A stretch of 64,000 nucleotides of DNA, from the NCBI GenBank assembly GCA_902363335.1, contig CABIZV010000011.1, positions 25,074 to 89,073 on the forward strand, written 5' to 3'. The notes beneath the pieces are model-generated. The model was not told the DNA's origin, did no database searches, and saw only the letters and a list, made by a program, of their open reading frames with translations. Source of the DNA: Enterobacteriaceae bacterium. Lineage in GTDB: Bacteria > Pseudomonadota > Gammaproteobacteria > Enterobacterales > Enterobacteriaceae. Numbering within the stretch: the first letter of the stretch is position 1; each line of letters opens with the position of its first letter. Positions 1-8,008 of the stretch are shown piece after piece. The position numbers and the translations under genes are program-made.

Positions 1-950
1 ACTGAGCGCATAGCGTCCTTTTCAAAAAGGATCTCATGATAGGCACCTTGTATGACTAGCGGCTTACCGCCATCGCAAGGATGGCCCGCTTCGGCGCGAA
101 TTTCACAATAACGATCGTGCATGCGGTTATCGACGACACGTTCTTCTTCCGCCTGCACCAGCAGCACGGGGAAAGTATCCGTCGCGGCATTCGCCAGGAT
201 TTGTTCTCCTGCCAGAATACCTTCTCGCACCCAATGATACGTTGGCCCGCCCACGCGTAGCCGGGGTTCATCGGCATAAAAACGGACATTACGCCGATAG
301 CGCTCGCGGCTATGGGTCAACGTATTGACGCCGAACGGTAACGCGTACCATCGGCCCGTTCCCATGGCATACCCTTCCCGAACACGCTGATGGCCCTCAG
401 CCCAATCGAGAAGCGGTCTGACAACCCATTCCGGCAGACGCATGATAATACCGAACATCGGCGCACAAAGCGCGATGGCATCACAGCCCTGGGGTTTGCG
501 TTGCAAAAATTGTGTCGCAATGGCGCCGCCCATCGAGTGGGCGAGAATAAACCGCTGACGCCAGCGTCCAGGCGCCACTTCTTGCTGCCAGAAGGCCTCA
601 AGATCGTCAACATAGTCGCTAAAATTCGCGACGTGTCCACGATGGGAATCCGACAGCATACGCCCGGAGCGCCCCTGACCACGGTGATCGATGATTAGCA
701 CATCAAAACCACTGTGGAACAGATCGTATGCCAGTTCGGCGTACTTCACATAGCTTTCGATGCGTCCAGGGCAGACCACAATCACGCGATCGTGCGCCTC
801 ACAACTGAAGCGAACAAAGCTGACGGGTATACGATCGACGCCGATAAACTCCGCCTCTTCCCGACCGCGCCAGAACACCATCAACGGGCCGGTGGTAAAC
901 GCTGCAAAGGCGTTTTCTCTTGTTTCCCAATCCTTTTGCTGTTGAAACAT
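1..950 (-). CDS. pldB: lysophospholipase L2, partial (3' end outside window)
   Basis: Reading the minus strand from the ATG at 948-950 gives an uninterrupted frame to the window edge: 316 complete codons of a family usually near 340, so about 24 C-terminal residues are missing. The product starts MFQQQKDWETRENAF and carries the alpha/beta-hydrolase nucleophile elbow AHSMGG, preceded by DHRGQGRSGR, as in E. coli PldB. The family hydrolyses lysophospholipids at the inner membrane. It is divergent from rhtB, with about 110 bp between the two starts. The frame has no internal stop, so the truncation comes from the window edge and not from decay. Confidence 0.93.
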   Translation of the reverse strand, partial: MFQQQKDWETRENAFAAFTTGPLMVFWRGREEAEFIGVDRIPVSFVRFSCEAHDRVIVVCPGRIESYVKYAELAYDLFHSGFDVLIIDHRGQGRSGRMLSDSHRGHVANFSDYVDDLEAFWQQEVAPGRWRQRFILAHSMGGAIATQFLQRKPQGCDAIALCAPMFGIIMRLPEWVVRPLLDWAEGHQRVREGYAMGTGRWYALPFGVNTLTHSRERYRRNVRFYADEPRLRVGGPTYHWVREGILAGEQILANAATDTFPVLLVQAEEERVVDNRMHDRYCEIRAEAGHPCDGGKPLVIQGAYHEILFEKDAMRS

Positions 951-1059
951 CGGGTTTCCACCCCTGTTAACCGCTGAAAATCATTTTTTTGTGGCGCCCA
1001 ACACAGCGCCCACGCAATAGCGTATTGTGGCATAAAAACAGACAATCAGGGAGTTTCTC

Positions 1060-1680
1060 ATGACCTTCGAATGGTGGTTCGCCTACCTACTCACATCGAT
1101 AATCCTCAGCCTGTCGCCAGGTTCAGGGGCTATCAACACCATGACGACCTCGATTAACCACGGCTATCGTGGCGCGGTGGCGTCGATTGCGGGTCTACAA
1201 ACAGGTCTGGCGATTCATATCGTGCTGGTTGGAGTAGGCCTCGGTACGCTCTTTTCCCGTTCGGTGCTGGCGTTTGAAGTGTTGAAATGGGCAGGTGCCG
1301 CCTATCTTATCTGGCTTGGCATTCAGCAGTGGCGGGCCGCGGGCTCTCTTGATTTGAAAACGCTGGCAAAAACGCAAACTCGCGGCAAGCTTTTCCAGCG
1401 GGCAGTTTTCGTTAACCTGACCAACCCGAAAAGCATCGTGTTTCTTGCGGCGCTATTTCCGCAGTTTATCTCCCCGGAACAGCCGCAGGTGATGCAATAT
1501 CTTGTGCTCGGCGTGACGACCATCGTGGTGGATATCATCGTGATGATTGGTTATGCCACGCTGGCCCAGCGTATTTCGACATGGATTAAGGGGCCGAAGC
1601 AGATGAAGGCATTAAATAAGGTGTTTGGCTCGCTATTTATGCTGGTGGGCGCGCTGCTGGCGTCGGCGCGGCACGCGTGA
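1060..1680 (+). CDS. rhtB: homoserine/homoserine lactone efflux protein
   Basis: This 206-residue inner-membrane protein of the LysE/RhtB family has the same length as E. coli RhtB and is near-identical in its N-terminal half. The family signature SPGSGAINT lies at about residues 19-27 and the second conserved motif NLTNPKSI at about 119-126, with about six hydrophobic segments overall. In E. coli it exports homoserine and homoserine lactone. A good ribosome site (GGGAG) lies just before the ATG. In E. coli its 3' end directly faces rhtC; here an Rpn-family gene lies between them. Confidence 0.95.
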   Translation: MTFEWWFAYLLTSIILSLSPGSGAINTMTTSINHGYRGAVASIAGLQTGLAIHIVLVGVGLGTLFSRSVLAFEVLKWAGAAYLIWLGIQQWRAAGSLDLKTLAKTQTRGKLFQRAVFVNLTNPKSIVFLAALFPQFISPEQPQVMQYLVLGVTTIVVDIIVMIGYATLAQRISTWIKGPKQMKALNKVFGSLFMLVGALLASARHA

Positions 1681-1834
1681 ATGTCGCTCGCAAATTTTTG
1701 TTGCCACGTTGCTGAACAGACAAATCGGCTCGAGAGTACACGCATAGTACAAAGAAGCTGAAAATCCTTGCTGGTGGCCCGTTAACACCGCTGACAGAAT
1801 GGCATTTAATCTTTTCATTCATGGATGAAGAACA

Positions 1835-2731
1835 ATGCCAGCAACGGTCACGCCGCATGATTCAGTCTTCAAAACATTTCTCTCCCGCGCTGAAACCGCG
1901 CGGGATTTTATTACCCTCCACCTGCCCTCGACGCTCATTAAACTGTGCAAACTGGAGACCCTGAAACTGGAGTCAGGAAGTTTTATCGAGGATGACTTGC
2001 GTCCCTACTACAGTGACATTATCTACTCGCTGCAAACCACCACTGGGCGCGGCTATATCCACGTATTGATTGAACATCAGAGCACGCCAGATAAGCACAT
2101 GGCTTTTCGGCTACTGCGCTATGCCGTCGCCGCCATGCAACGCCATCTCGACGCGGGGCATAAAAAACTGCCGCTGGTGATCCCGATTCTGTTCTATCAC
2201 GGAAAACGAACGCCTTATCCCTGGACGCTAAACTGGCTGGATGAATTTAGCGATCCCGATAGCGCACGCCAACTTTACGGATCCGCTTTCCCATTGGTCG
2301 ACATCACCGTGATTCCCGATGACGAAATTATGCGCCACCACAGCATGGCGGCACTAACGCTTGTTCAAAAACACATCCGCCTGCGCGATATGGCACAACT
2401 TGAAGATAAGCTCGCCAGCCTGTTCGTTTTAGGACAGCTAAGCGGACAACAAATAACCGCACTGATAAACTATCTGATTCAGGCAGGACAAGCGCGGGAT
2501 GTTCAGAAACTATTGTATGGGCTGGCACAGCGGGTGCCGGAGCATGGAGAAAAATTCATGACCATGGCAGAGCAGTTGAAATTGATTGGGCGGAAGGAAG
2601 GTATTCAGGAAGGTAAACGCACTGCGACACAAGAAATGGCAAAAGCCATGCTTGAGCGAGGCCTCGATAGTCACATCATCATGGAAATTACCGGTTTTTC
2701 ACAAGATGAACTTCAAAAATTTCCGCATTAA
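1835..2731 (+). CDS. Rpn family recombination-promoting nuclease / putative transposase (YhgA-like)
   Basis: This 298-residue protein belongs to the Rpn/YhgA family (PD-(D/E)XK nuclease fold, often labelled Transposase_31). The start PHDSVFKTFLS and the nuclease core are typical: Asp61 in YYSDIIY, then Glu80 and Gln82 in LIEHQS, the E-x-Q form of the motif. Conserved blocks RLLRYA, LPLVIPILFYHG and PYPWT follow. The C-terminal third is helical and charged and contains an internal start (separate entry). E. coli RpnA-E promote RecA-independent recombination and cleave DNA, and recent work ties Rpn proteins to phage defence. The gene lies between the convergent rhtB and rhtC and is absent from that position in K-12. 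I see no transposon ends, so it is probably an accessory single gene. Which Rpn subgroup it belongs to cannot be told here. Confidence 0.88.
   Translation: MPATVTPHDSVFKTFLSRAETARDFITLHLPSTLIKLCKLETLKLESGSFIEDDLRPYYSDIIYSLQTTTGRGYIHVLIEHQSTPDKHMAFRLLRYAVAAMQRHLDAGHKKLPLVIPILFYHGKRTPYPWTLNWLDEFSDPDSARQLYGSAFPLVDITVIPDDEIMRHHSMAALTLVQKHIRLRDMAQLEDKLASLFVLGQLSGQQITALINYLIQAGQARDVQKLLYGLAQRVPEHGEKFMTMAEQLKLIGRKEGIQEGKRTATQEMAKAMLERGLDSHIIMEITGFSQDELQKFPH
2558..2731 (+). CDS. internal in-frame short Rpn product (candidate RpnS antitoxin)
   Basis: Inside the Rpn gene, codon 242 is an ATG in the same frame. A GGAG Shine-Dalgarno at 2546-2549 precedes it with an ideal 8-base gap. Translation from it would give a 57-residue C-terminal fragment starting MTMAEQLKLIGRKEGIQ. 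Seen: the ribosome site, the in-frame start and the shared stop. Known: in E. coli rpn genes an internal start produces a small C-terminal protein that neutralises the full-length nuclease. Inferred: the same gene-within-gene arrangement here. A second in-frame ATG two codons later (2564) could also serve. Confidence 0.6.
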   Translation: MTMAEQLKLIGRKEGIQEGKRTATQEMAKAMLERGLDSHIIMEITGFSQDELQKFPH

Positions 2732-2737
2732 TTTTTT

Positions 2738-2768
2738 GCCCACCCGTGTCACACATCACCGGGTGGGC
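2738..2768. other. inverted repeat between convergent Rpn gene and rhtC
   Basis: GCCCACCCG (2738-2746) pairs with CGGGTGGGC (2760-2768) across a 13-base loop, just after the Rpn stop and ahead of the rhtC stop. Neither strand has a T-run after the stem, so it is a poor intrinsic terminator. It may still block or stabilise the ends of the converging transcripts. Confidence 0.5.
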
Positions 2769-2774
2769 TAACGC

Positions 2775-3398
2775 TTAGCGCGAAATAATCAAATGAATAC
2801 CAAATCCCGCAAACAGGGTTCCGGCAATACCGTCGATCCATTTCGCGGCGCGCTGGTAACCACGGCGCATTGCCGGTAGCGCAAACAGACTGGCAACGAC
2901 GGTGAACCAGGCCAGCGTTTCGAGAATAATCAGGACGAAAATGCCCCAGCGCTCACCCGCACCGACGTTATCGCCAACGAACAGCGAGAACACCGAGCCA
3001 AAATAGATAATTGCTTTTGGGTTTGCCAGGTTTGTCAGCAGACCTTTCATAAAGCTGCGTCCACCTTGCGCCAATTCAACCTGAGGTTCTTCTGCCACCG
3101 CTGACGTCTCTTTTTTTAGCGCCCCGCGCAGCATCTGGTAACCCATCCAGCATAGGTACAGGCCACCGCCAACCATAATGATGGTATGCAGCCACGCCAT
3201 TTTTTCGATAATCAGATGCAGGCCAAGCAGCGCAATACCCGCCCAGACCATAACCCCGCAGGTGATCCCCAGCACGCCCATCATCGCTTCTTTTCGCGAG
3301 CGGCTGACGGCTGTTTGAGACACAAAGAAGAAGTCCGGCCCCGGGCTCATCAACGCAATGATGTGCACCAGCGCCACGGTCAGAAACAATGTAATCAT
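2775..3398 (-). CDS. rhtC: threonine efflux protein
   Basis: A 207-residue LysE/RhtB-family inner-membrane exporter, nearly the same as E. coli RhtC (206 residues). The motif SPGPDFFFVSQ sits at about residues 18-28 and NLANPKAIIYFGSVF near residue 130, with about six hydrophobic segments. In E. coli it exports threonine and is related to the homoserine exporter encoded at 1060-1680. It follows recQ on the same strand, about 80 bp downstream of the recQ stop, and may be partly cotranscribed with it. Confidence 0.94.
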   Translation of the reverse strand: MITLFLTVALVHIIALMSPGPDFFFVSQTAVSRSRKEAMMGVLGITCGVMVWAGIALLGLHLIIEKMAWLHTIIMVGGGLYLCWMGYQMLRGALKKETSAVAEEPQVELAQGGRSFMKGLLTNLANPKAIIYFGSVFSLFVGDNVGAGERWGIFVLIILETLAWFTVVASLFALPAMRRGYQRAAKWIDGIAGTLFAGFGIHLIISR

Positions 3399-3479
3399 GA
3401 TAGACCTACCAACGGGACGATAAATTCGCGGAAAAATAATACAGTGAGTGACTATCCTGACACTTTTTCCGTGAACTGA

Positions 3480-5309
3480 CTACTCCTCATCGTCACCATC
3501 GACGTGGGCGCGGATCAGCGCCAGAAACTCACGGCCAAAGCGCTCAAGTTTGCGCGTGCCCACACCATTGACACTTAGCATATCGCTTGGTGAAACCGGC
3601 ATTTGCTCAGCCATCTCAATCAGGGTTGCGTCGTTGAAGACCACATACGGCGGGATATTCTCTTCATCGGCAATCGCTTTACGCAACTTACGCAATTTGG
3701 CAAACAGCTGGCGGTCATAATTACCCACCGCAGCTTTCTGCATCACACGAGGCTTCAGCGCAACGATACGCGGCACCGCAAGCTGGAGCGGCGCTTCGCC
3801 GCGTAGTACCGGGCGGGAAGCATCGGTGAGCTGTAACGCCGAATGCTGGGCGATATTCTGGGTGACAAAGCCAAGGTGGATCAGTTGGCGAATCACGCTC
3901 ACCCAATGCTCGTGGCTCTTTTCGCGGCCCATTCCATAGACTTTGAGTTTATCATGACCGAAATCGCGAATACGCTGGCTGTTGGCCCCGCGTATCACCT
4001 CAACCACATAGCCCATACCAAAACGCTGGTTAACGCGGCCGATGGTAGAAAGTGCAATCTGAGCGTCCTGCGCACCATCATACTGTTTCGGCGGGTCAAG
4101 GCAGATATCGCAGTTGCCGCACTGCTCCTGACGCCCTTCACCAAAGTAGTTAAGCAACACCAGACGACGGCAGGTCTGCGCTTCAGCAAACGCCCCCATC
4201 GCGTTGAGCTTATGACGTTCAATATCTAACAGCATACCCGCCGGTTTTTCTTCCAGACAGCGGCGCAGCCAGGCCATATCGGCCGGATCGTAAAATAGCA
4301 TCGCTTCCGCAGGCAGGCCATCACGCCCGGCGCGACCGGTTTCCTGATAGTAGGATTCAATATTGCGCGGAATATCAAAGTGCACCACAAAACGGACGTT
4401 CGGCTTATTGATGCCCATCCCGAATGCGACGGTGGCGACCACAATTTGCAGATCATCACGCTGGAATTTCTCCTGCACATCGGCACGAACGGTGTGTTCC
4501 AGCCCGGCATGATAGGCTCCTGCGCTAATTCCACGGCTTTGTAGACGCGCGGCGGTGTCTTCAACTTTCGAGCGGCTGTTGCAGTAAATAATGCCCGATT
4601 TACCTTTCTGTTCCTGCACATAGCGCATCAGCTGGTCGAGAGGCTTGAACTTCTCCATCAGCATGTAGCGAATATTCGGACGGTCAAAACTGCTGATTTG
4701 GATCAGCGGATCGTTAAGCCCCAGCAGACGGGCAATGTCGCTGCGGGTGGTATCATCCGCCGTCGCGGTGAGCGCCATAAAGGGCAGAGAAGGGAAACGC
4801 TGACGCAGTTGCCCCAGAGCGGCATATTCCGGGCGGAAATCATGCCCCCACTGGGAAATACAGTGCGCTTCGTCTACCGCCAACATCACCGGATTCCAGT
4901 GCGCCAGATGCTCGAGGAAGTTATCCAGCATCAGGCGTTCCGGAGCGATATACAGTAAGCGAATCTGCCCAGTACGACACCCGGCCATCACTTCTTGCTG
5001 CTGCTCACGGGTCTGGGTGGAGTTGATGCAGGCCGCCGACACGCCGTTTGCCAGCAGTTGATCGACCTGGTCTTTCATCAATGAAATCAGCGGTGAAACC
5101 ACTACCGTCAGACCATCAAGTACCAGCGCAGGGATCTGATAACACAGCGATTTACCGCCGCCGGTCGGCATCACCACTAAACAGTCGCGTCCTTCCAGCA
5201 CGGTATCGATGATGGTTTCCTGGCCCGGGCGGAATTGCTGATAGCCAAAGGTCTCCTGCAAAACCTGTTTAGCCAGCGATCCCTGATTCAAAACTTCCGC
5301 CTGTGCCAC
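3480..5309 (-). CDS. recQ: ATP-dependent DNA helicase RecQ
   Basis: A 3'-to-5' superfamily 2 helicase acting in the RecF recombination pathway. I take the GTG at 5309 as start because it gives 609 residues (MAQAEVLN), exactly the E. coli length, and GGGG lies five bases upstream. A longer frame to a GTG at 5324 lacks a ribosome site. Domains in order: Walker A MPTGGGKS at 47-54, DEAH at 146-149, the aromatic-rich loop WGHDFRPEY just after it, motif VI QETGRAGRDG, a zinc site with cysteines in CRRL and CGNCDIC near 380-403, winged helix, then an HRDC domain ending RAHVDGDDEE. The reading frame is intact. Confidence 0.96.
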   Translation of the reverse strand: MAQAEVLNQGSLAKQVLQETFGYQQFRPGQETIIDTVLEGRDCLVVMPTGGGKSLCYQIPALVLDGLTVVVSPLISLMKDQVDQLLANGVSAACINSTQTREQQQEVMAGCRTGQIRLLYIAPERLMLDNFLEHLAHWNPVMLAVDEAHCISQWGHDFRPEYAALGQLRQRFPSLPFMALTATADDTTRSDIARLLGLNDPLIQISSFDRPNIRYMLMEKFKPLDQLMRYVQEQKGKSGIIYCNSRSKVEDTAARLQSRGISAGAYHAGLEHTVRADVQEKFQRDDLQIVVATVAFGMGINKPNVRFVVHFDIPRNIESYYQETGRAGRDGLPAEAMLFYDPADMAWLRRCLEEKPAGMLLDIERHKLNAMGAFAEAQTCRRLVLLNYFGEGRQEQCGNCDICLDPPKQYDGAQDAQIALSTIGRVNQRFGMGYVVEVIRGANSQRIRDFGHDKLKVYGMGREKSHEHWVSVIRQLIHLGFVTQNIAQHSALQLTDASRPVLRGEAPLQLAVPRIVALKPRVMQKAAVGNYDRQLFAKLRKLRKAIADEENIPPYVVFNDATLIEMAEQMPVSPSDMLSVNGVGTRKLERFGREFLALIRAHVDGDDEE

Positions 5310-5330
5310 ATTGACCCCATTCACCGTAAA

Positions 5331-5362
5331 ATAAAAACAGGCGCTATTTTCAGCGCCTGCGT
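5331..5362 (-). terminator. intrinsic terminator downstream of pldA
   Basis: On the minus strand CAGGCGCT-GAAAAT-AGCGCCTG (stem arms 5338-5345 and 5352-5359) is followed by TTTTTATTTT. It lies between the pldA stop and the recQ start, so it ends pldA transcription ahead of recQ. Confidence 0.85.
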
Positions 5363-5427
5363 GCCAAACTGCAACGTTTTAGACGAAATCCTTCGGCCAC
5401 CCTCGCAACAAAACGAAGGATACGCTG

Positions 5428-6294
5428 TTAAAACAGATCGTTAAGCATTACACCGACGCCCACGCGGGTCTGGTTAAAGTTATAGTCGATAAGCGACTCA
5501 CCGTAACCACTGTAGACCTGGGTGTAAAAACGCACGTGTTTGGTCATCGGATAGCTCACGCCAAGCTCTGCACCGCCGTAGCCGGTGTTCCAGTTATATT
5601 GCCCCTGGGCGCTGAGTACCGCATCCCCTAACTGGTAACCGATTTTCAGCCGGTAATAACCCATATACTTGGTGATATCCGGGTTGTCATTGGTTTCACC
5701 CACAACGTACCAGGGCTTCACTTCCACCAGCCAGTTGCCATTTTGCGCCATCAGGCGAGTATAAAGGCGGTTCCAGCTACGGGAGGTCGGGTCGGAGCGA
5801 CCATTGGAATCATGGTTGTAGCCCATTTCGACGTCGCGCAGCGTCCAGCCAGCAAACCGATAATCCGTCGCGAACCCGAGGAACAGCTGCGGTTCATAGT
5901 TGGTTTCACGAAACGGCGCGGACTCATCGCTGTTGGAAAGCTGCCACCAGGAGCGCTGGGTATAAGACGCGGCGAGCACCGAATTATCACCCAGAATGCC
6001 ACGCCATAGCGGGAACGCCAGACTCAGTTGGTATTTCACCTCATCCTTACGTGCATTCTCAGCCCAGTTATAGGTACGAATCGCTTCTTTGTTGAGATCG
6101 CTGGTCCAGGTATAAAGCAGGTAGTTGCTCTCATAAGGATAGAGCGTGAACGGATTATCATGTTCTTGCAGCAAGTTGGCGATAATACTGCCGCGTACCG
6201 CGGGCACATCATGCACTTCTTTAATTGTTGCTTCCTGCGCAAACGCTGAGATAGGCAGCAATAGCGCCAGTAATCCACTCCATGAGAACCGCAT
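5428..6294 (-). CDS. pldA: outer membrane phospholipase A (OMPLA)
   Basis: A 288-residue outer-membrane beta-barrel enzyme; E. coli PldA has 289. The ATG at 6294 is chosen because AGAGGAAAG lies upstream and the product then begins with a clean signal peptide ending AFA before QEATIKEVHD (cleavage after residue 19). The catalytic triad is visible in GYNHDSNGRSDPTSRSWN: His161, Ser163 and Asn175 of the precursor. The C-terminus ends in Phe (NDLF), typical of BAM-inserted porin-like barrels. It hydrolyses phospholipids that reach the outer leaflet and becomes active as a calcium-dependent dimer. yigI is divergent, about 160 bp away. The start at codon -14 (6336) would add an unlikely N-terminal extension. 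Confidence 0.96.
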   Translation of the reverse strand: MRFSWSGLLALLLPISAFAQEATIKEVHDVPAVRGSIIANLLQEHDNPFTLYPYESNYLLYTWTSDLNKEAIRTYNWAENARKDEVKYQLSLAFPLWRGILGDNSVLAASYTQRSWWQLSNSDESAPFRETNYEPQLFLGFATDYRFAGWTLRDVEMGYNHDSNGRSDPTSRSWNRLYTRLMAQNGNWLVEVKPWYVVGETNDNPDITKYMGYYRLKIGYQLGDAVLSAQGQYNWNTGYGGAELGVSYPMTKHVRFYTQVYSGYGESLIDYNFNQTRVGVGVMLNDLF

Positions 6295-6454
6295 CAGACA
6301 CTTTCCTCTGAGATTTATAAAAACGATGAATAACAAAATGACACGTATTCTACCTGTTTGTGTAAGTCTTGCTCATCAAACCTTTCCAAAAGTAGAAATC
6401 ATCGCGTTATGAGCATAAAATCAACATTTCATTAACATTAAATGCAAGGTCGCT

Positions 6455-6922
6455 ATGTCTGTACAACTCACCGCTGATGCCGCTCTCAAGCTGGTTGGCG
6501 AAATCTTTGTCTATCATATGCCGTTTAACCGGGCGCTGAATCTGGAGCTGGAAGTCTACGAGAAAGCCTTCGCGCAGTTGAGTTTTAACAATCAACCGAT
6601 GATGGTCGGCAACTGGGCGCAGAGTATTTTGCACGGAGGCGTGATTGCCTCAGCGCTGGACGTCGCAGCCGGTCTGGTCTGTGTTGGCAGTACGCTGACG
6701 CGGCATGACACCATTAATGAAGATGAGCTACGTCAGCGGCTATCAAAAATGGGCACCATCGATCTGCGCGTTGACTATTTACGTCCGGGCCGCGGTACTC
6801 GTTTTACCGCCACCAGCACATTGCTGCGTGCCGGCAATAAAGTGGCCGTCGCCCGCGTGGAGTTGCACAACGAAGAACAAACGCATATTGCCAGCGCCAC
6901 CGCGACATATATGGTGGGATAA
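6455..6922 (+). CDS. yigI: hotdog-fold acyl-CoA thioesterase YigI
   Basis: A 155-residue protein of the PaaI/4HBT hotdog superfamily, the same length as E. coli YigI. The conserved helix start HGGVIASALDVAAG lies at residues 60-73, followed by the beta-sheet segments TIDLRVDYLRPGRG and VAVARVELHNEE, as expected for thioesterases. E. coli YigI has been reported to hydrolyse medium- and long-chain acyl-CoAs; the exact substrate here is inferred from homology. rarD follows 51 bp downstream in the same direction and is probably cotranscribed. Confidence 0.9.
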   Translation: MSVQLTADAALKLVGEIFVYHMPFNRALNLELEVYEKAFAQLSFNNQPMMVGNWAQSILHGGVIASALDVAAGLVCVGSTLTRHDTINEDELRQRLSKMGTIDLRVDYLRPGRGTRFTATSTLLRAGNKVAVARVELHNEEQTHIASATATYMVG

Positions 6923-6973
6923 CCGCCATAATCGCGTAACATTGTGTGACTTTTCTCGAAATGGATATTTCTC

Positions 6974-7867
6974 ATGGATCCCAAACAGACGCGTCAGGGC
7001 GTACTTCTTGCCCTTGCCGCCTATTTTATCTGGGGCATTGCACCCGCCTACTTTAAGCTGATTTATTACGTCCCTGCCGATGAGATCCTGACCCACCGCG
7101 TCATCTGGTCGTTTTTCTTTATGGTGGCGCTGATTAGCATCAGCCGTCAGTGGACGCAGGTCAAAACGCTGCTGAAAACCCCCAAAAAAATCTTTCTGCT
7201 GGCGCTGTCTGCGGTGCTGATTGGCGGAAACTGGCTGTTGTTTATCTGGTCAGTCAATAACCATCATATGCTTGAGGCCAGCCTCGGATACTTTGTTAAC
7301 CCACTGGTGAACATTGTGTTGGGGATGATTTTCCTCGGCGAGCGCTTCCGCCGGATGCAATGGCTGGCGGTGATTCTGGCTATTTGCGGGGTGCTGGTAC
7401 AGCTCTGGACGTTCGGCTCGCTGCCGCTCATCGCGCTAGGATTAGCGTTTAGCTTCGCGTTCTACGGCCTGGTGCGCAAGAAAATCGCCGTGGATGCCCA
7501 GACCGGTATGCTCTTTGAAACGCTCTGGCTGCTGCCGGTGGCGGCAATTTATCTGTTCGGTATCGCCGACAGCGCGACAAGCCATATGGGAAGTAACCCG
7601 TGGTCGCTTAATCTGCTGCTGATTGCCGCGGGCGTGGTCACGACGATTCCGCTGCTGTGCTTTACCGGTGCCGCCACCCGTCTGCGTCTGTCGACGCTGG
7701 GTTTCTTCCAGTATATTGGCCCAACGTTAATGTTCCTGCTGGCGGTGACATTCTACGGCGAAGTGCCGGGAGCGGATAAGATGGTGACCTTTGCGTTTAT
7801 CTGGGTTGCACTGGCGATATTTGTGATGGATGCGGTGTATACGCAGCGACGAGGGCGTCGCGGATAA
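6974..7867 (+). CDS. rarD: EamA/DMT-family transporter RarD
   Basis: A 297-residue inner-membrane protein with about ten hydrophobic helices, from the drug/metabolite transporter superfamily. It is close to E. coli RarD (296) throughout: FIWGIAPAYFKLIYYVPADEIL at the start, then blocks such as GGNWLLFIW and FFQYIGPTLMFLLAV. The name comes from a supposed link to chloramphenicol resistance; the real substrate is unknown. In E. coli yigG and yigF follow it. Here the stop runs straight into a REP cluster and then corA in the opposite direction. Confidence 0.93.
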   Translation: MDPKQTRQGVLLALAAYFIWGIAPAYFKLIYYVPADEILTHRVIWSFFFMVALISISRQWTQVKTLLKTPKKIFLLALSAVLIGGNWLLFIWSVNNHHMLEASLGYFVNPLVNIVLGMIFLGERFRRMQWLAVILAICGVLVQLWTFGSLPLIALGLAFSFAFYGLVRKKIAVDAQTGMLFETLWLLPVAAIYLFGIADSATSHMGSNPWSLNLLLIAAGVVTTIPLLCFTGAATRLRLSTLGFFQYIGPTLMFLLAVTFYGEVPGADKMVTFAFIWVALAIFVMDAVYTQRRGRRG

Positions 7868-7872
7868 ACCTT

Positions 7873-8003
7873 TGCCGGATGGCGCTACGCTTATCCGGCC
7901 TACAAGTCATTGCTAACCATAGGCCGGATAAGGCATCGCCGCCATCCGGCCTACAAATCATTGCTAACCGTAGGCCGGATAAGGCATCGCCGCCATCCGG
8001 CAC
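7873..8003. repeat. three REP elements (BIME) between rarD and corA
   Basis: Three palindromic units lie at 7873-7903, 7920-7954 and 7971-8003. All carry the core GCCGGAT...ATCCGGC. The first uses a GGCGCTACGC centre; the other two share AAGGCATCGCCGCC and repeat with a 51-bp period including the spacer (ATTGCTAACC). This is a mosaic repeat cluster of the enterobacterial REP family between two convergent genes. Such elements stabilise upstream mRNA, stall transcription, or bind gyrase/IHF. Confidence 0.92.
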
Positions 8004-8008
8004 ACGCA

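Noticed and set aside
1835..2731. Rpn gene as part of an insertion sequence
   Set aside because: Although the family is often labelled transposase, no inverted repeats or target duplications flank it and Rpn proteins are nucleases, so it is not called a mobile element.
2738..2768. Intrinsic terminator for rhtC or the Rpn gene
   Set aside because: The stem is strong but neither strand has a T-run directly after it; reported only as an inverted repeat.
5310..5324. Earlier GTG start for recQ
   Set aside because: It lacks a ribosome site and would exceed the conserved 609-residue length.
7920..8003. Two copies of a 51-bp direct repeat resembling the start of a CRISPR array
   Set aside because: The repeated unit is a REP palindrome plus spacer, the spacer is itself repeated, there are only two copies, and no cas genes are near.
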